Below are positions 23,970 to 35,237 of a DNA stretch of 64,000 nt, piece by piece; the first letter of the stretch is position 1; each line of letters starts with the position of its first letter. Where the stretch lies: the NCBI RefSeq assembly GCF_004359215.1, contig NC_090616.1, positions 1,646,414 through 1,710,413 on the forward strand. Reading direction: 5' to 3'. The translations under genes and the position numbers were made by a program. This stretch comes from Bremia lactucae. Its lineage: Eukaryota > Oomycota > Peronosporomycetes > Peronosporales > Peronosporaceae. The notes below the pieces were generated by a model. The model was not told the DNA's origin and did not search any database. It saw nothing but the letters and a program-made list of their open reading frames with translations.

Positions 23970-24889
23970 CTAGACATCAAGATCGTAATAGTCGACATGC
24001 GACCCTGACTCGTAGTCCCCGCTAATAGCCAGTTTCACGCCGCGTGCGGACGATTGCGCTGGTGGAATGAGTTTTCCTGCAGCCTTCATGCCAATAAATT
24101 GCTTTTGAAGTTCCGAGTCCACAGTTGGCGAAATGCGCAGAGTCTGCTGCATATCTGTGTCCATTGGTCCCGGTGAATACTGTAGCACTCGCACTTTATC
24201 AAACGCAGCCTGCTCCGCGGCAATTACGCGGTGGTGCATCTCGCGTGCTGCCTTGCCTGTGCAATACATCATATGCGTCTTAAATGGTGTAATACCACAC
24301 AAAGAAGTAATATTAACAATGACAAGCTGCGTCGGTTTGAGATTATTTGAGACAAGCATGGAGTCGGTAGAGGCTCCAAACATGTCGAGGAAAGACTTGT
24401 TCAGCCATATGACCGACGTCACGTTTAGTTCCCAGTATTGTGACAATTCTATTAAAGAGGATGCACACTCCTGCACCAATCCAAGCTTTCCTAAAGACCC
24501 CGCATTGTGCACGACGTAGACTCGATCGTAGTTTTGCTTGGAAACTTGCAGCCGCAATTCGTCCATCTTGGACGCGTAGTCGCTCGAATTGCTCAAATCG
24601 ACAGATTTCACAAAACATTGCAGCTCACTTGCTGTAGCCTTCATCGTCCATTCCATATGGGCTAATCGCTCCGTCTCTTTAAGACCCGCCTCATTACGAG
24701 CCCACAAGTACTGTATTGATCGTATCAGTAGCCCATGAAGTAAGCTCCTTTTTAGAAAAAGACTGCCATTTTGCAACGTACAAGGTCAAGCCCTTCATCC
24801 TGAAGCAAGCGCACAAAGTCGAGCGCAAGGCAGCGGCCGTAGCCCTGCGATGCCCCTGTTATTAGCACAGCGTTTCTTGTTTTTTGCAT
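23970..24889 (-). CDS. Sepiapterin-reductase-like short-chain dehydrogenase (two exons)
   Basis: NADP(H)-dependent SDR. Exon 1 is 24889-24782 (36 codons) and exon 2 is 24710-23970, with a 71-bp intron (24711-24781) that has GTACGT and CAG ends; total 282 residues. Exon 1 carries the cofactor loop TGASQGYGR. Exon 2 continues with WARNEAGLKE (the NADP-selective Arg as in sepiapterin reductase), HNAGSLG (Asn about 105), the catalytic set Ser172, Tyr185 and Lys189 in NITSL...YCTGK, and YSPGPMDTDM. Length and motifs fit sepiapterin reductase, the last step of tetrahydrobiopterin synthesis, but a different carbonyl substrate is possible. Likely cytosolic. Without splicing the 5' motif is lost, so the intron call matters. 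It is an intact host gene stranded between retroelement blocks, with an LTR starting about 80 bp upstream of its ATG. Confidence 0.82.
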
Positions 24890-24967
24890 TGCGAATTGAT
24901 CTCTTGTTTTTTTAAACTCAATTTGATTCATTTACTTTTCTATCAGCTTTGCATAAATCATATTGGG

Positions 24968-25326
24968 TGTATCGTTACATGAAATTAACACTCAAAAGGT
25001 TGTTGGAAAATAATACTTTAAATAGTAATATTCGGAAAGCTTATCCATTGCTCCGCGGTCCAGTCAGCCCTGGACGCACCAAAGAGAGAGACAGATAAGA
25101 CTTTTAGTACATGTTTTGTATTAGACCAAATTAAGTTAGTATTAAATAAATAAAAACAGAAGATATATAATTCAGTTTACTTCAACCCTCTTTAAAGCAA
25201 TTATTTTAAAGAGAGTCTTCCCCTGCACGCACTAGTGTACGTAAAGTGACGCGAGGCACCACTCGCACAGAAGCAATTCGAAGTGGACTTGTACTAAAGC
25301 AGTGCAAGTCGGTGGTGCCCCGTTAC
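24968..25326 (+). repeat. Gypsy LTR (family B), 5' LTR of copy 1, truncated start
   Basis: Starts within the LTR (gtgtatcgttacatg) and ends ggtgccccgttaca, directly followed by cctggtagcac, the presumed primer-binding region. Its partner at 41646-42068 is 423 bp and begins TGTAACGGGGTG, so about ten bases of the left end and several inner stretches are missing here. Clearly diverged from the partner, unlike the coding interior. Confidence 0.7.
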
Positions 25327-25416
25327 ACCTGGTAGCACTTCGTAGTCCGTCCAAGGACCACAGTTCTATCATCTAACATGTAGAAGTTAGATGCTAATGG
25401 AAATACGCATCACGTT

Positions 25417-26600
25417 TTGCGTGATAGCTGCTCCTCTCTAAGTGACATAGAAAGCAGTGCGGTCGAAAGAATGAGTTCGACCGAAGGGAATGATGCCATC
25501 TTGGCCACGCTGTCCGGTTTGGATAGAGATTCCCCCCATTCAGCCTTCGCCAAGTTCATACAGCATGAACTTGGCGAGTCGAAGAAGAAAGTAGCCTTGC
25601 TTCATCAGCAAAACTGTCAGCAGGTAGGATTGTTGAAGTTACAGCAGGTACAGACCCCTGTACCTGGGATGACGCACACGCGTCGTCCGGAACCCTCAAA
25701 GATAGACATCTCTAGGGGAGTCGAAGAAGACTCCCTCTTAAGATGATTTTTCGAGTTGGACGATGCCATAAGGGCACGTCACATCGTCGACGAGCAAATG
25801 CAAGTCGCATTCGCTCAATCAAATTTGGCAGGTCGTGCCAAAACTTGAGCTCTAGGCCTTAAGTTGCGCGAGTCGCATGTCTTTGGGTTGCTAGAGGCTT
25901 CTAAAGCCCGGCTCAAACAGACGTTTGAACCGCCTAGGGCTGAGTTCAGAGCTCGATCAGAGCTTATGAAACTCAAGCAAGGCAAGCGTGATGTTCACGC
26001 AGCATATACGACTCTTAGCGAATTATATTACAAATAACCCAGTCCATGAACACACGCTAATTACGGTGTTCATGCAAGGTCCTACGGATGGTCCCGTAAA
26101 GACCCACCTGTCTGCTTGGAACTGGATACGCTTGAAAAAGCAATATCCGTTGCGGAACAGGAGGACTTTAGCTTAAAACAGGCTTATGCTAGTTCGTCAT
26201 CGTATCGTCATCCAAGACGACACGAGTTAGATTCAGAACCCATGGACCTCTCTTACGTCGAAAGCGAGGTCTCTCGCTTTTCGAGCAATAAGCAATTGCA
26301 GAAATGCCATCGCTGCCGAAAATTAGGACACTACGCTCATGAGTGTAGTGCCCCACGCCCAGTACCGAAAGTACTGAACATAATTATGGACCGAATGCCA
26401 AAAGGGGCAACAGTCGCGGGTCCGACGTTGTTGCGAAATCGCAACAGCGAGGCGGACAGCCAAAAAACGGTCGGAGTTAGTAAGGGCGCAAAGACCTACA
26501 GATCCAGCAACCTCAAGAGAGTTTGCAAATCTCTTAACGAAAGTTGCTCTAGCCACACAACAATTATGTGTCTCTGCACCTGGTGATAAGGTATCCCTCA
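25417..26600 (+). pseudogene. Gypsy copy 1: gag
   Basis: N-terminal AFAKFIQHELGE and KVALLHQQ (ORF 25417-25746), stop, then the capsid-like part LKQTFEPPRAEFRARSELM, LKQGKRDVHAAY and VAEQEDFSLKQA. The CCHC knuckle is CHRCRKLGHYAHEC at about 26305-26345. Shared stops and frame changes with copy 2 show the element was already dead before the two copies diverged. A 13-bp-arm perfect hairpin spans 25547-25577. Confidence 0.75.
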
Positions 26601-26634
26601 TACCTTAAAATTAATTGGGACAAATAGTTTTTCA

Positions 26635-27018
26635 GTTAGAGCCCTAGTGTACTGTGGAGCGTCGAATTACTTTATTCGTCGCCAGTCTCTAGAGGGTCGT
26701 AGGCTCAAATATGTTGAGCGCGACATCCCTTTAACGAGGATGTCGGTGCGTCTAGCGACAGGCGCATCGATAACAGTAACGAAAGGCGTAGTGAAATTTC
26801 ACTACACATTAAAAGATTTACGGTATGATGATGATTATATCGTACCTGATTTGGATGACAAAGTTGATGTCATCCTCGGTTTACCGTTGCTCAGTTTGTA
26901 TGAGCCAAGAATTAGCTGGCAGCATCGATCCATAAAGATGCCTGCCACTTGGTGCATCATATGGTCATCTGATGAAAGTCTTGGAGCGTCCACAGGCGTG
27001 TGGATGGACTACGAGTGA
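26635..27018 (+). pseudogene. Gypsy copy 1: aspartic protease
   Basis: Retropepsin-like stretch: CGASNYFIRRQSLEG, LATGASITVTKGVV and LDDKVDVILGLPLL. The active-site triplet is Asp-Cys-Gly in copy 2, but here the Asp codon GAC is TAC (Tyr), which would kill the protease. Cys in place of the usual Ser/Thr recurs in related copies, so it is a family trait. Confidence 0.7.
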
Positions 27019-27654
27019 GTGCTACGGCCTTACTTGTGGCACGTTCCTTAGTACGACGGGACAAGATCAAAGTGTGATTACTAATCACACTGTTGAGCCA
27101 GCTGCCGGCGGCTGTGCGAATGCACAGGCAGCGCCGAAGGACCACCACTAGAATAAGTCGAGTGGATTGAAAAATGAATGTACGCCTAGCACGTGACATT
27201 CAAGGAAGATACCGGTTATCCAAAAGGGACAACACGATAATACTAGGTCAAGTAGAGAGTCGACCGTAGAGGACGCGGCTGTGCTAGCGCTTTCACAGTC
27301 GGAAGGCTTTGAGGGAATAAGTCTTAACGTACTTGAGGAGATATCTCCTCAAAAAGTTACTGCTGAAGTGACCAGACTTCAGCATCCCGAGGAAATACTT
27401 CCTCGGCAGCCTGTGGATAAATCCCAAGAAGAAACCGAGACATTGAATGTCTTGGTTAATGACGGATCAAGAGTAGGCGCTTATACGCTTGATCTGTATG
27501 CGCCTCCGAAGTTAACTTCGGAGATAACTCAATTACCAACCCTAGAACCTAAGCGGTTCTTGAGAGATCTGCATTGTGGGAAAGTCAAGCAGATCTGCGT
27601 ACTCGTCACAGAGGACGATTACGTAACCGACATTCGGTAAGCGGTAATTTTTGC
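27019..27654 (+). pseudogene. Gypsy copy 1: spacer between protease and RT
   Basis: Variable, acidic spacer (ORF 27281-27640) ending LPTLEPKRFLRDLHCGKVKQI. Holds four strong perfect palindromes within 190 bp (27333-27352, 27361-27384, 27387-27406, 27504-27523). Confidence 0.65.
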
Positions 27655-29010
27655 AGAGAACGAACGGGTTCTCAGCAGCTCATCGATGGACGAAAGTGTC
27701 CTCGATGTGAAGACTCGGATTGAGAGATATTCTACTTAATCCATGGAGTCACTTAAGACAAATCCTTGATATAAGGATTTGATTGAATTCAGGGATGTAT
27801 TCCCTGAAACAGCTATTCACATAGCTCTCCGACCTTCTGTGTGCGAAAGGCCACAGGAGGGTGGCGGATAGTGCACGCGTTCAATAAACTGAATGCTGCA
27901 ACGGTACCATCTCAAACGTCGATACCTAGAAAAGACGCAATCATATATGGTATGCCTAAGAGTACCATCTATTCGTCTATGTATCTGATGGATCTATTTT
28001 ATAAGATCCTTATGCGCGAATGGGACATCCCGTACACAGCAGTGAGCACTGCCTCTGGGATGCTCTGAGAATGGCTAGTAATGCCACAGGGGCTTTGTAA
28101 CGCCCCTGCAATCTTCAACAGAAGCGTAACGAATTTGGTAAGACCCGTGCAAGAATTCGCACCGAGTTATTTTGACGATGTGATCGACCATAGCCGGACC
28201 ATGGACGGAAAGACGGACGTGGAAGTTCATAAACCTCACGTTCGTCAGGTTCATACAAGCAAAAGTTGTACGCAAATCTCACGAAGTGTATATTCGCTGC
28301 AAGTGAAATACCAATTATTGTATGCATCGTCGGTAAACACGGCGTGTACCCTGATTCTGAAAAGATAAAGGCAATTACCGACTAGCCAGTTCCAGTCGAT
28401 GTCATACAACTTAAAAAGTTTCTTGGGCTAGCGGCGTACTTGCACCAAAATACTCCCGCAATTATGCCGAGATGACAGTTCATCTCTATCGTCTCTTGAA
28501 AATAGACGAGAAATGGCTATGGAATGCTGAGGGTCAGCGTTCCTTTGCGGTATTAAGCAAAGCTTGATGCAATCGCCCATCTTGTCGATTACAGATCAAG
28601 AGAGACCGTTCAATGTGGTCTGTGACGCCAGCGATTTCGCAATCGGCTGTGCGTTAATGCAATGCGGTACATACGGCGCGTAGCGCGTCGTCTGTTTTTC
28701 AATCGCGTCAGCTGCAAACAGCTGAACGCAATTACCCAGTGCATGACAAGGAACTCCTTGCCATGAAATATGCACTGGCTAAGTTTAGGGTCTATCTCCT
28801 CGGAGATAGACTGTTCACCGTATATGCGGACAATGCGTCATTACACACGGCCGTAAATAGCCTACACCTCTCGCAGAGTATGGCGAGGTGGCTATCCTTT
28901 TTCGCGGATTATATTTTTTCGTGGAATATAAACCAGGACGAATTAATGTCGTCGCGGATGCGTTATCATGCTGACCCGATTTCGAGCCGGCTGCGCATTC
29001 TAAAAGTGGA
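27655..29010 (+). pseudogene. Gypsy copy 1: reverse transcriptase and RNase H
   Basis: RT in several frames: GGWRIVHAFNKLNAATVPS (27860-27906), MPQGLCNAPAIFNRSVTNL (28081), SYFDDVIDHS (the Y-x-D-D box, 28165-28195). RNase H: VCDASDFAIGCALMQ near 28620-28660, and HDKELLAMKYALAKFRVYLLGDRLF from 28742. Frameshifts and stops (for example after GML at about 28066) are identical in copy 2. Confidence 0.75.
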
Positions 29011-29039
29011 GATAATTCACTATTGCAACATTAATTACA

Positions 29040-30452
29040 GGCGTTCCGTCATCAACCTTGTTTGATAACATTAAGAAAGCCTACGCAGAAGATAACGATC
29101 TTCTGCGTTTAATAAATCATCAGATGAATCCATCCGATAAATCTTTCAAAATTTACGGCTTTATATCGATCGACATCCCATCATTACACAACACGCATGG
29201 CTTATTGTATTACACAGCCGTTGCCGGCAACACTTATGCGTCGTCGTCCCAACTCACAATGATTTGCGCTTGCACATCATGTATGAGTGTCACGATGCAC
29301 CAACAAGTGGGCATCGTGGATGTGAGAAGACTTCTCTCACAATAAGTCGCGACTTTTACTGGCCCCGCCAGTATCAGTTCGTGCGCAAGTACATTCGTGC
29401 TTGCGAGGTATGTCAACGGGTGAAGCCTAGCCCTTCGTTCCGCGCACCTCTCCAACCTCAATTACTTCCGGCAGAGTGTTGGCAGTTCGTATCTATGGAC
29501 TTCGGCTTCATTTTTCCGAAGACGATCACAAAAACAATGGAATTCTTGTTTTTGTAGACAGATCTAGAAAGATGGTACATCTCGCTGCAGTGCCAGAGTC
29601 AATTACGGCTCCGGGCTGTGCCCGTGTCTTTATCGAGACTGTTTTCAGACTCCACGTATACCCCGTAAACTGGTTCTCGAACGAGATCAACGATTCATGA
29701 TGGAGATTTGGCAATTTATGTTCCGATCTCTCGGAACATAGCTGACTATGTCATCTTCTGATCATCCAGATACAGATGGTCCACCAGAACGCGTAAATCG
29801 CGTCCTTGAAGAGATACCTCGAAGTCCGTCCAATCGTATCCGAACTGGAGCGAGCTTTTACGGTTGGTCGAATTCGCCATCATCAATTCGGTGCATGCGT
29901 TGTAGACGCATGCACCGTTCTTTGTGAATTGTTTACGCCATCCACGCATACCCACACAAATAGAGAGATGCTCTTGTTTAAGGGGGGACTCGCACAAGCA
30001 AATTCAACTCTGGCTCATGCTAATCACGCGTCGAAGTCACCAACGACGCGAATGATTTCGATGTCGATTACTTTGATCTCATGGCGGTGCGCACAAAGCG
30101 CACTGAAAAAAAAGACAAAACAAATGCGTCCGTAGAGGAATTTTTGCTGGCTCGAGAATCAGTGGTCCGTTTCGTACAGGATTACAATGCTAACGCAGTG
30201 GACCGACATTAACGGAACGCAGACAAGCATGGAAGAGCAAATGTTCTTTTATTCAAAAATATTGAGCTCGTACCACTCTCTACGGTAAACTTACCTTAGC
30301 GTGCAGTCCCTAATGTGGGCAGCAGTAAACTACTACCCAAGTTCATTGGGCCATTTCTTGTTCTGCATCGCAGAGGCAATTCATCCACAATAGAATTGCC
30401 AAGTAGGAAGCAAACGTATCCTACATTTTACGTTGGTCGGCTCCGCCCGTAG
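29040..30452 (+). pseudogene. Gypsy copy 1: integrase
   Basis: Linker, then the HHCC domain (MYECHDAPTSGHRGCEK, ACEVCQRVKPS; 29264-29430), catalytic core (NNGILVFVDRSRKM, VPESITAPGCARVF; about 29476-29700), and GPF/Y-type tail at about 30316-30452 ending FYVGRLRP-stop. It retains a segment of about 240 bp in the core/tail region (about 29795-30030) that is deleted from copy 2. Confidence 0.7.
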
Positions 30453-30506
30453 CATCTGTACGCGGTTTCTCCCGAAGATGGATCTGACCACCCTTTTTAA
30501 GAATCG

Positions 30507-31390
30507 CTAAAATATTCTTGTGGTCACAAAGCAGATTCTCATGCTGAATTTGGAGATTCTCATGTCGGGTCCAAAGATCCTCAAAACCGCGATGAGCTGA
30601 CGACAGCTCATCACGAAGAGCGTGATATTTCTTTCATACTCCATCATTGAGGATGCGCTCTTCGAACGGTCTGCCAACCGTTCGATATAGTGAGCCTGCA
30701 CCGTCTGCTCCAACGAGTGACGCTTACCGCACTCGTGATCAAGTCTCTTCTCCAATACATGAAGGAAGTAATCGAGTTTGTCAACCTTCGACTCAAGATC
30801 CGACACACAGGTCGGATCTATTTTTCCTCCTCCGCCATGACCATAGGTGTATACCCACGGTGGTCTCAACGTTTCCTTGTGGAACGTAATTTAAACCAAC
30901 GCGATGTGAAGGGGCAGTGAACGCGATATCTTGCTCACGCGCGCGTTTATCCACCTTCCGATGACAGCTGGGAACCTTGTTCCCAGCTGGTTGTTGGCGG
31001 TGAGGGCCTCGTCCGTGATTATGACGAGACCCATCCGATGGATCAGAAGGCCATTAAAAATACGCGCCTCTGGCGCCTGTAAATCGATTGCAAAACGTCA
31101 ATTGCATCGCGCATCTCGAAAGAGATGTGAGCCCTTCCCTAAGGCGAAGAAAGGGAATGAATATCTCCTTTCACCCGTTTCGTGTTGTCGACACAACATG
31201 GAGAAGGATCACTTCACGTGAAGCATAGAAGTCTTGCCTCACGAGACAACGGATGCAATATAAATCTTGCACCTGTTGAAGTTCGTTTCTCAAACTTGAC
31301 GCGAATCGCGTTAAGTTTTGAAGCCAGGCTTCGCGTGTTATGTCTTTGACATTGCGAAAAACGCGTTCCAGGCTTGCATCAACGAGCTTT
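30507..31390 (-). pseudogene. Antisense ORF of the Gypsy element, copy 1
   Basis: Minus-strand counterpart of the plus-strand ORF at 35.6-36.8 kb. From upstream: VKFEKRTSTGARFIL and LSREARLLCF near 31305-31225, then a GGGKIDPTCVSDLESKVDKL start of the coiled coil at about 30830, HSLEQTVQAHYIERLADRS, then a frameshift after MEYERN (about 30630). The 5' end is lost at about 31390, where sequence jumps into another element's RT. Confidence 0.55.
30845..31065 (+). pseudogene. Gypsy copy 1: chromodomain
   Basis: In the pol direction: RFLVERNLNQRDVKGQ-stop, then a degenerate YPPSDDSWEPCSQLV and EGLVRDYDETHPM. Chromodomain hallmark residues (Y/W...W.P...L) are partly lost compared with copy 2. It lies downstream of integrase, as in chromoviruses. 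Confidence 0.6.
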
Positions 31391-33610
31391 TATCTTGCTT
31401 GTTGCCACGAGGCAAGGGCCACTTCTTCTTGACACATTATTACGACCCTAGTATCAGGTCGATTTTACGACGAGTGCCTTTATTCTACGACAAATCGCAC
31501 GGTTTGGATTCAGGGAATCCATCCTTGAATTCGATCAAATCGCTTTAGAAAGGATTCGTCTTCAAAGTCTCCCAGAATTGGAACGTAAAACGTTCAATCC
31601 GAGTCTTCTCATCGAGGATACTTTCGTCCTTCGATGAGCTGCTGTTTATTCTCAGGAAATTCTATCGCTGACCTAATATCGGCCACATACTTGTCATCTG
31701 TGACAAGTACGCAGATCTGCTTGACTTTGCTACTACGCAGATCTGCTTGACTTTGCTACTACGCAGATCACGCAAGAATTGTTTCATTTCTAGCGTTGGC
31801 AAATACGTTATATGAAGTTAATTTCGGAGGCTCTATTCGATCAAGTGTTCACGCGCCTACACTTGATCCGTTGCTTACTAAGACATTGAGTGTTTCCGTT
31901 TCCTCTTTGAAGCTTATTCTTAAAGGTACCGGGGAACTTCGACCACAGGTTTCTGAGGTCTTATTCCCGCAGTTTTCTGGGGACTTCTACCTTCAAGTAT
32001 TATTTGGGAAGCATCCTTCCTAACTGCCTTCAGCTGTCGTTGCGCTACCACAGGAGATCCTTTACAATCGACTCTCCAGTCGATCTGGTCTTTTGTTTTG
32101 TCTCCTAAAGACAGGCATTTTAAGCTTTCTTGGATGTCGCTTTTCAAGCTAGCAACCTTGTTTCGTACCACACATCTCATTCGAGCGGTCGAACTTTGAC
32201 GCCTCTGCTTGTGCGCAGCCGTCAGGATCAAACTCTGCAGTGTGATAAGTATTCTCACTGAGCTCTTGTGCAGTCATGCAAACGGTCGGACCACAAGTGA
32301 GGTCATCGCACTCACTTGAAGGACATCCACACGCTTGTGGACGCTCCAATACGTTCATCAGTTGGCCATCTGATGAACAAGAGACTGGCATCGACACGTC
32401 TTGATGCTGCTAGTTTATGCATGGCGGCTCGTACTCTCTGAGACATGGTAATCCAAAGATGAAATCAAAATTGTCATCCAAATCTTGCACGATAATATCA
32501 TCATCGTACTGTTTACCCTTAATGTGTATTGGATATCAACTACACGTTTCTCAACTGTTATAGATGCGCTGTTGCTAGGCACACTGGCATTCTCGCGAAA
32601 GCGATATCGAACATAATAAATTTGAGTCTGGGGTCTTCCAGCGATTGGCGTCGAATAAAGTTATTCGACGCCCCGCAATCGAATAGGGACTTTAGTTGCA
32701 CTTTATTTGATACTTCTATTTTCAGGGTGATGAGTTTAATCTCATCACCTGGGGCAATTACACACAGTGTGAGGAGAAACTTTCGTCAAAAGACCTGCAA
32801 ATTCTTTTGACGTTGCTGCATCAGTAGGGCGCTCTGAACTCACCGACCCCGACCGTTTTTGACGATCCGCCTCGCTGTTGCGATTTCGCAACAGCGAGGT
32901 CACTCCACTCATAGGCGTAGTGGCCAATTTTTTGGCAAAGGTTACATTTCTATAACCGTTTGTAACTTGAAGAGCGAGGTCTCTCGCTTACATACGAGAG
33001 GCCCATTGTTTCTGGACCTCTGTTTTTTTTGTCGTCTCGGAGGACGATAAGCTCCAGAGTGAACTAAAGCCTGTCTAAGACTGAAGTCCTCCTGTTCCGC
33101 TATAGAGATCGCTTGGTCGAGCGGCTCTAGTTCAAGCCCGAAAAGGTGAGGCTTAATAGGGCCGTCTGCAAGACCTTTAATAGACACAGTTACCGGTGTT
33201 CGTTCAATAATTGGATGACTAACGATACAATTGACCAGGCATCGTGTGCTGAGCATAAGGCGTGAAGGTCACGCTTGCCCTGCTTCAAATCCAGGAGCTC
33301 GGTCAAGCCCTGAATTCGGCACGTGGTGGCTCAAATATTTGCCTGAGCCGGGCCTTGAAGACCTCATACGACCAAGAAACTAATGGGTTGTGAAGCTTGA
33401 GCAAATGCCAAATTTTTCTTATGCCGCGTCATCATTGATGGGGGAGCTCCAATGGCGTCGTCTAATTCGACAAACCATCTTAAAAGGGAGTCGCCTTCGA
33501 CTGCCTTAAACTTAGAGGTTTCTATCTGTAAGCTTTTGGGTCGACGCGGAAACGTCGGCTTATAACCAGCATTTACATGCTGCTGTCTCAGCATTTTTAA
33601 TTATAAAGCA
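31391..33610 (-). pseudogene. Gypsy RT start-spacer-protease-gag fragment
   Basis: Minus strand. Begins in the RT start (near 31400-31450), then the spacer with LERPQACGCPSSECDDLTCG near 32290-32360, protease end near 32440-32700, CCHC region near 32890-32960, and gag (LDQAISIAEQEDFSLRQA near 33090-33150; RPKSLQIETSKFKAVEGDSL near 33480-33560). A 26-bp exact tandem duplication lies at 31709-31760. Joins copy 1 at about 31390 without an LTR, so the junction is a rearrangement rather than a simple insertion. Confidence 0.65.
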
Positions 33611-33619
33611 AGTTTCGAG

Positions 33620-34015
33620 ACACCTAATGTTCACTGTTATTAGTGTCAGGTCAACATGTATTACCAGTACTAGTGAAAGGTGCCCCGTTACACCTGGTAG
33701 CACGTAGTCCATTCAGCAACCTACGCACTTCCATCGAACATGAACATGTTGGATGAAGAAGGAGGGAGCTTCCCACCCCCTTAAGAAGGTCATCACGCCA
33801 CACGTGAAGAGTTTACTCATCTGAGTGACCTTGATTGGAGAGCGATCGAACGAATGAGTTCGGTCGTAGGCGCGCCAGCTGTTGGCGCTATGCTGTACAA
33901 TCTGGGAGGAGAAGAACAGCATGCGGCCATAGCCGAGTTCATACAACACGAACTTAATGCGGCCCGAGATGAAGTAGCCTTGCTTCACCAGCAAGGCTCT
34001 CAACACGCAGAAGTT
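33620..34015 (+). pseudogene. Inverted block: LTR end, primer-binding region and gag N-terminus
   Basis: Plus strand: LTR end ggtgccccgttaca at about 33690-33703, cctggtagcac, leader, a gag start near 33742, then RMSSVVGAPAVGAMLYNL and AAIAEFIQHELNAARDEVALLHQQ. Gag to its left and the LTR to its right both have minus sense, so this segment is flipped in place. Its right edge is at a gccttgc/gcaaggc hairpin near 33975. Confidence 0.6.
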
Positions 34016-34019
34016 GAGA

Positions 34020-34425
34020 TAACAGGTTCACGACACAAGGGTACAGAGAAGGCTCCAAAGTAGCTTAGGGGCTTTAGCTACCAGAGGTAATTTGAAGAAT
34101 TACAAATTAAGGAAAGAAAATTTGTATTGACATATTTAGTTTATCTACCACTGATTTTATTATATTAATATCTATCTAAGTACAGCGCCTTCTTGCGTCC
34201 CGCACAATTGTCTTATAACGATTGGCGGGGTTAATTTAGACTTAAATCAACCAATCAACAGATCTTATATCTTATTGCATTAATAATTTCTAATTTGGAA
34301 ATATTGAAACTATTTAAATCAAAATTAATAAAGATAATAACTTTGTACTTCTTTATTATTTCCTCTCATAGGTAATAATATTTATTATTCCTCTTATAGG
34401 AAATAATACCTATGTAACGGACACA
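34020..34425 (-). repeat. Gypsy LTR (family A), partial
   Basis: Landmarks as at 1848-2357 (gcgccttcttgcgtcccgcac, cgattggcgggg, the ggaaataatacctatgtaacgg end). The first part (primer-binding side) is in the inverted block to the left. Confidence 0.6.
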
Positions 34426-34429
34426 TTTT

Positions 34430-35020
34430 ACACTTATAGTGTAGGCGGGTATGTCTAAATGCGGCCACGATCTACCTAGACACACACACTCCCAAGCATA
34501 GCGAGGAAGCGGTTTGACCGTCTTCTCTTGCGTGCAGTGAGGTAGTTGTAGTTGGCGCCTTAGTGACCTCACTTGATACCCTAAATACTCTAGTAAAGTG
34601 TCATCACGAAAGCGGAAATCTGGCTCCTCGTGCGAACTTACTAAGTAGACAGTAGTTTTTCGACTGATTTATATTTAATCGCTTAAATATAATGCCTATT
34701 TTACCAATCAAAAATGTCGTCTCTGTAGATAGCACTAATATGTATTGCAAGCGTGGTCACAAATGTGAACCACTCCCGAGTGGTGGGTCTTATTACGCAG
34801 TCCCCGTTAAGTCCACTTTGTGTACGTAAGTAGATGGTCAATTACTTCACTTGACCATCTCCTTAAGTACACCAAGTGGACTTAACGGGGACTGCGTAAC
34901 AATAGGGCAACTTTAGCTCGTTACAGATAGACTCAATAAGTTTCTTAGTTCTATATAACTAAAAGAGACTCAGGGATTCGTAGAGCGAAAAGGCAACTAG
35001 CGCTCGAGAGTATGTCCCTA
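34430..35020. other. Hairpin-rich non-coding stretch between two LTR pieces
   Basis: No coding frame recognised. Contains ACCACTC/GAGTGGT at 34770-34785 and a 103-bp cruciform-forming palindrome at 34795-34897. Probably retroelement untranslated sequence. Confidence 0.45.
34795..34897. repeat. 103-bp palindrome (cruciform/hairpin)
   Basis: Outer arms 34795-34825 and 34867-34897 pair over 31 bp with one mismatch (acgcagtccccgttaagtcc... against its complement). Inside, a second perfect stem AGATGGTCAA/TTGACCATCT flanks a 9-nt loop. Coding capacity none. Confidence 0.85.
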
Positions 35021-35215
35021 TGTAACGGGGCACTGCCGACTTGTACTGCTTCAGTACAAGTCCACTTCGCACTGCCTCAGTGCGAGTGGTGTCTCACGTC
35101 ACTTCACGAAAACTAGTACGTGCAGAGGAAGTCTTCTCATTAAAACACTTGCTTTAAAGAGGGTTAATTAAAAACTGTATTATTATAATTAAGTTCTTCT
35201 TGTCTATCTACTTTA
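35021..35215 (-). repeat. Gypsy LTR (family B), 3' LTR remnant of copy 2
   Basis: Begins TGTAACGGGGCACTG and matches the 41646-41840 part of the 5' LTR in the same orientation, then diverges at about 35215. It contains two perfect hairpins: arms GACTTGTACTG/CAGTACAAGTC at 35038-35062, and CGCACTG/CAGTGCG just after. Confidence 0.7.
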
Positions 35216-35237
35216 TACGTGGTGTTACACAACGTGA

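Noticed and set aside
24133..24519. 128-codon plus frame
   Set aside because: Antisense to the SDR gene, which has all SDR motifs.
31709..31760. 26-bp exact tandem duplication as a regulatory repeat
   Set aside because: Sits in a dead Gypsy spacer and is simply a local slippage duplication.
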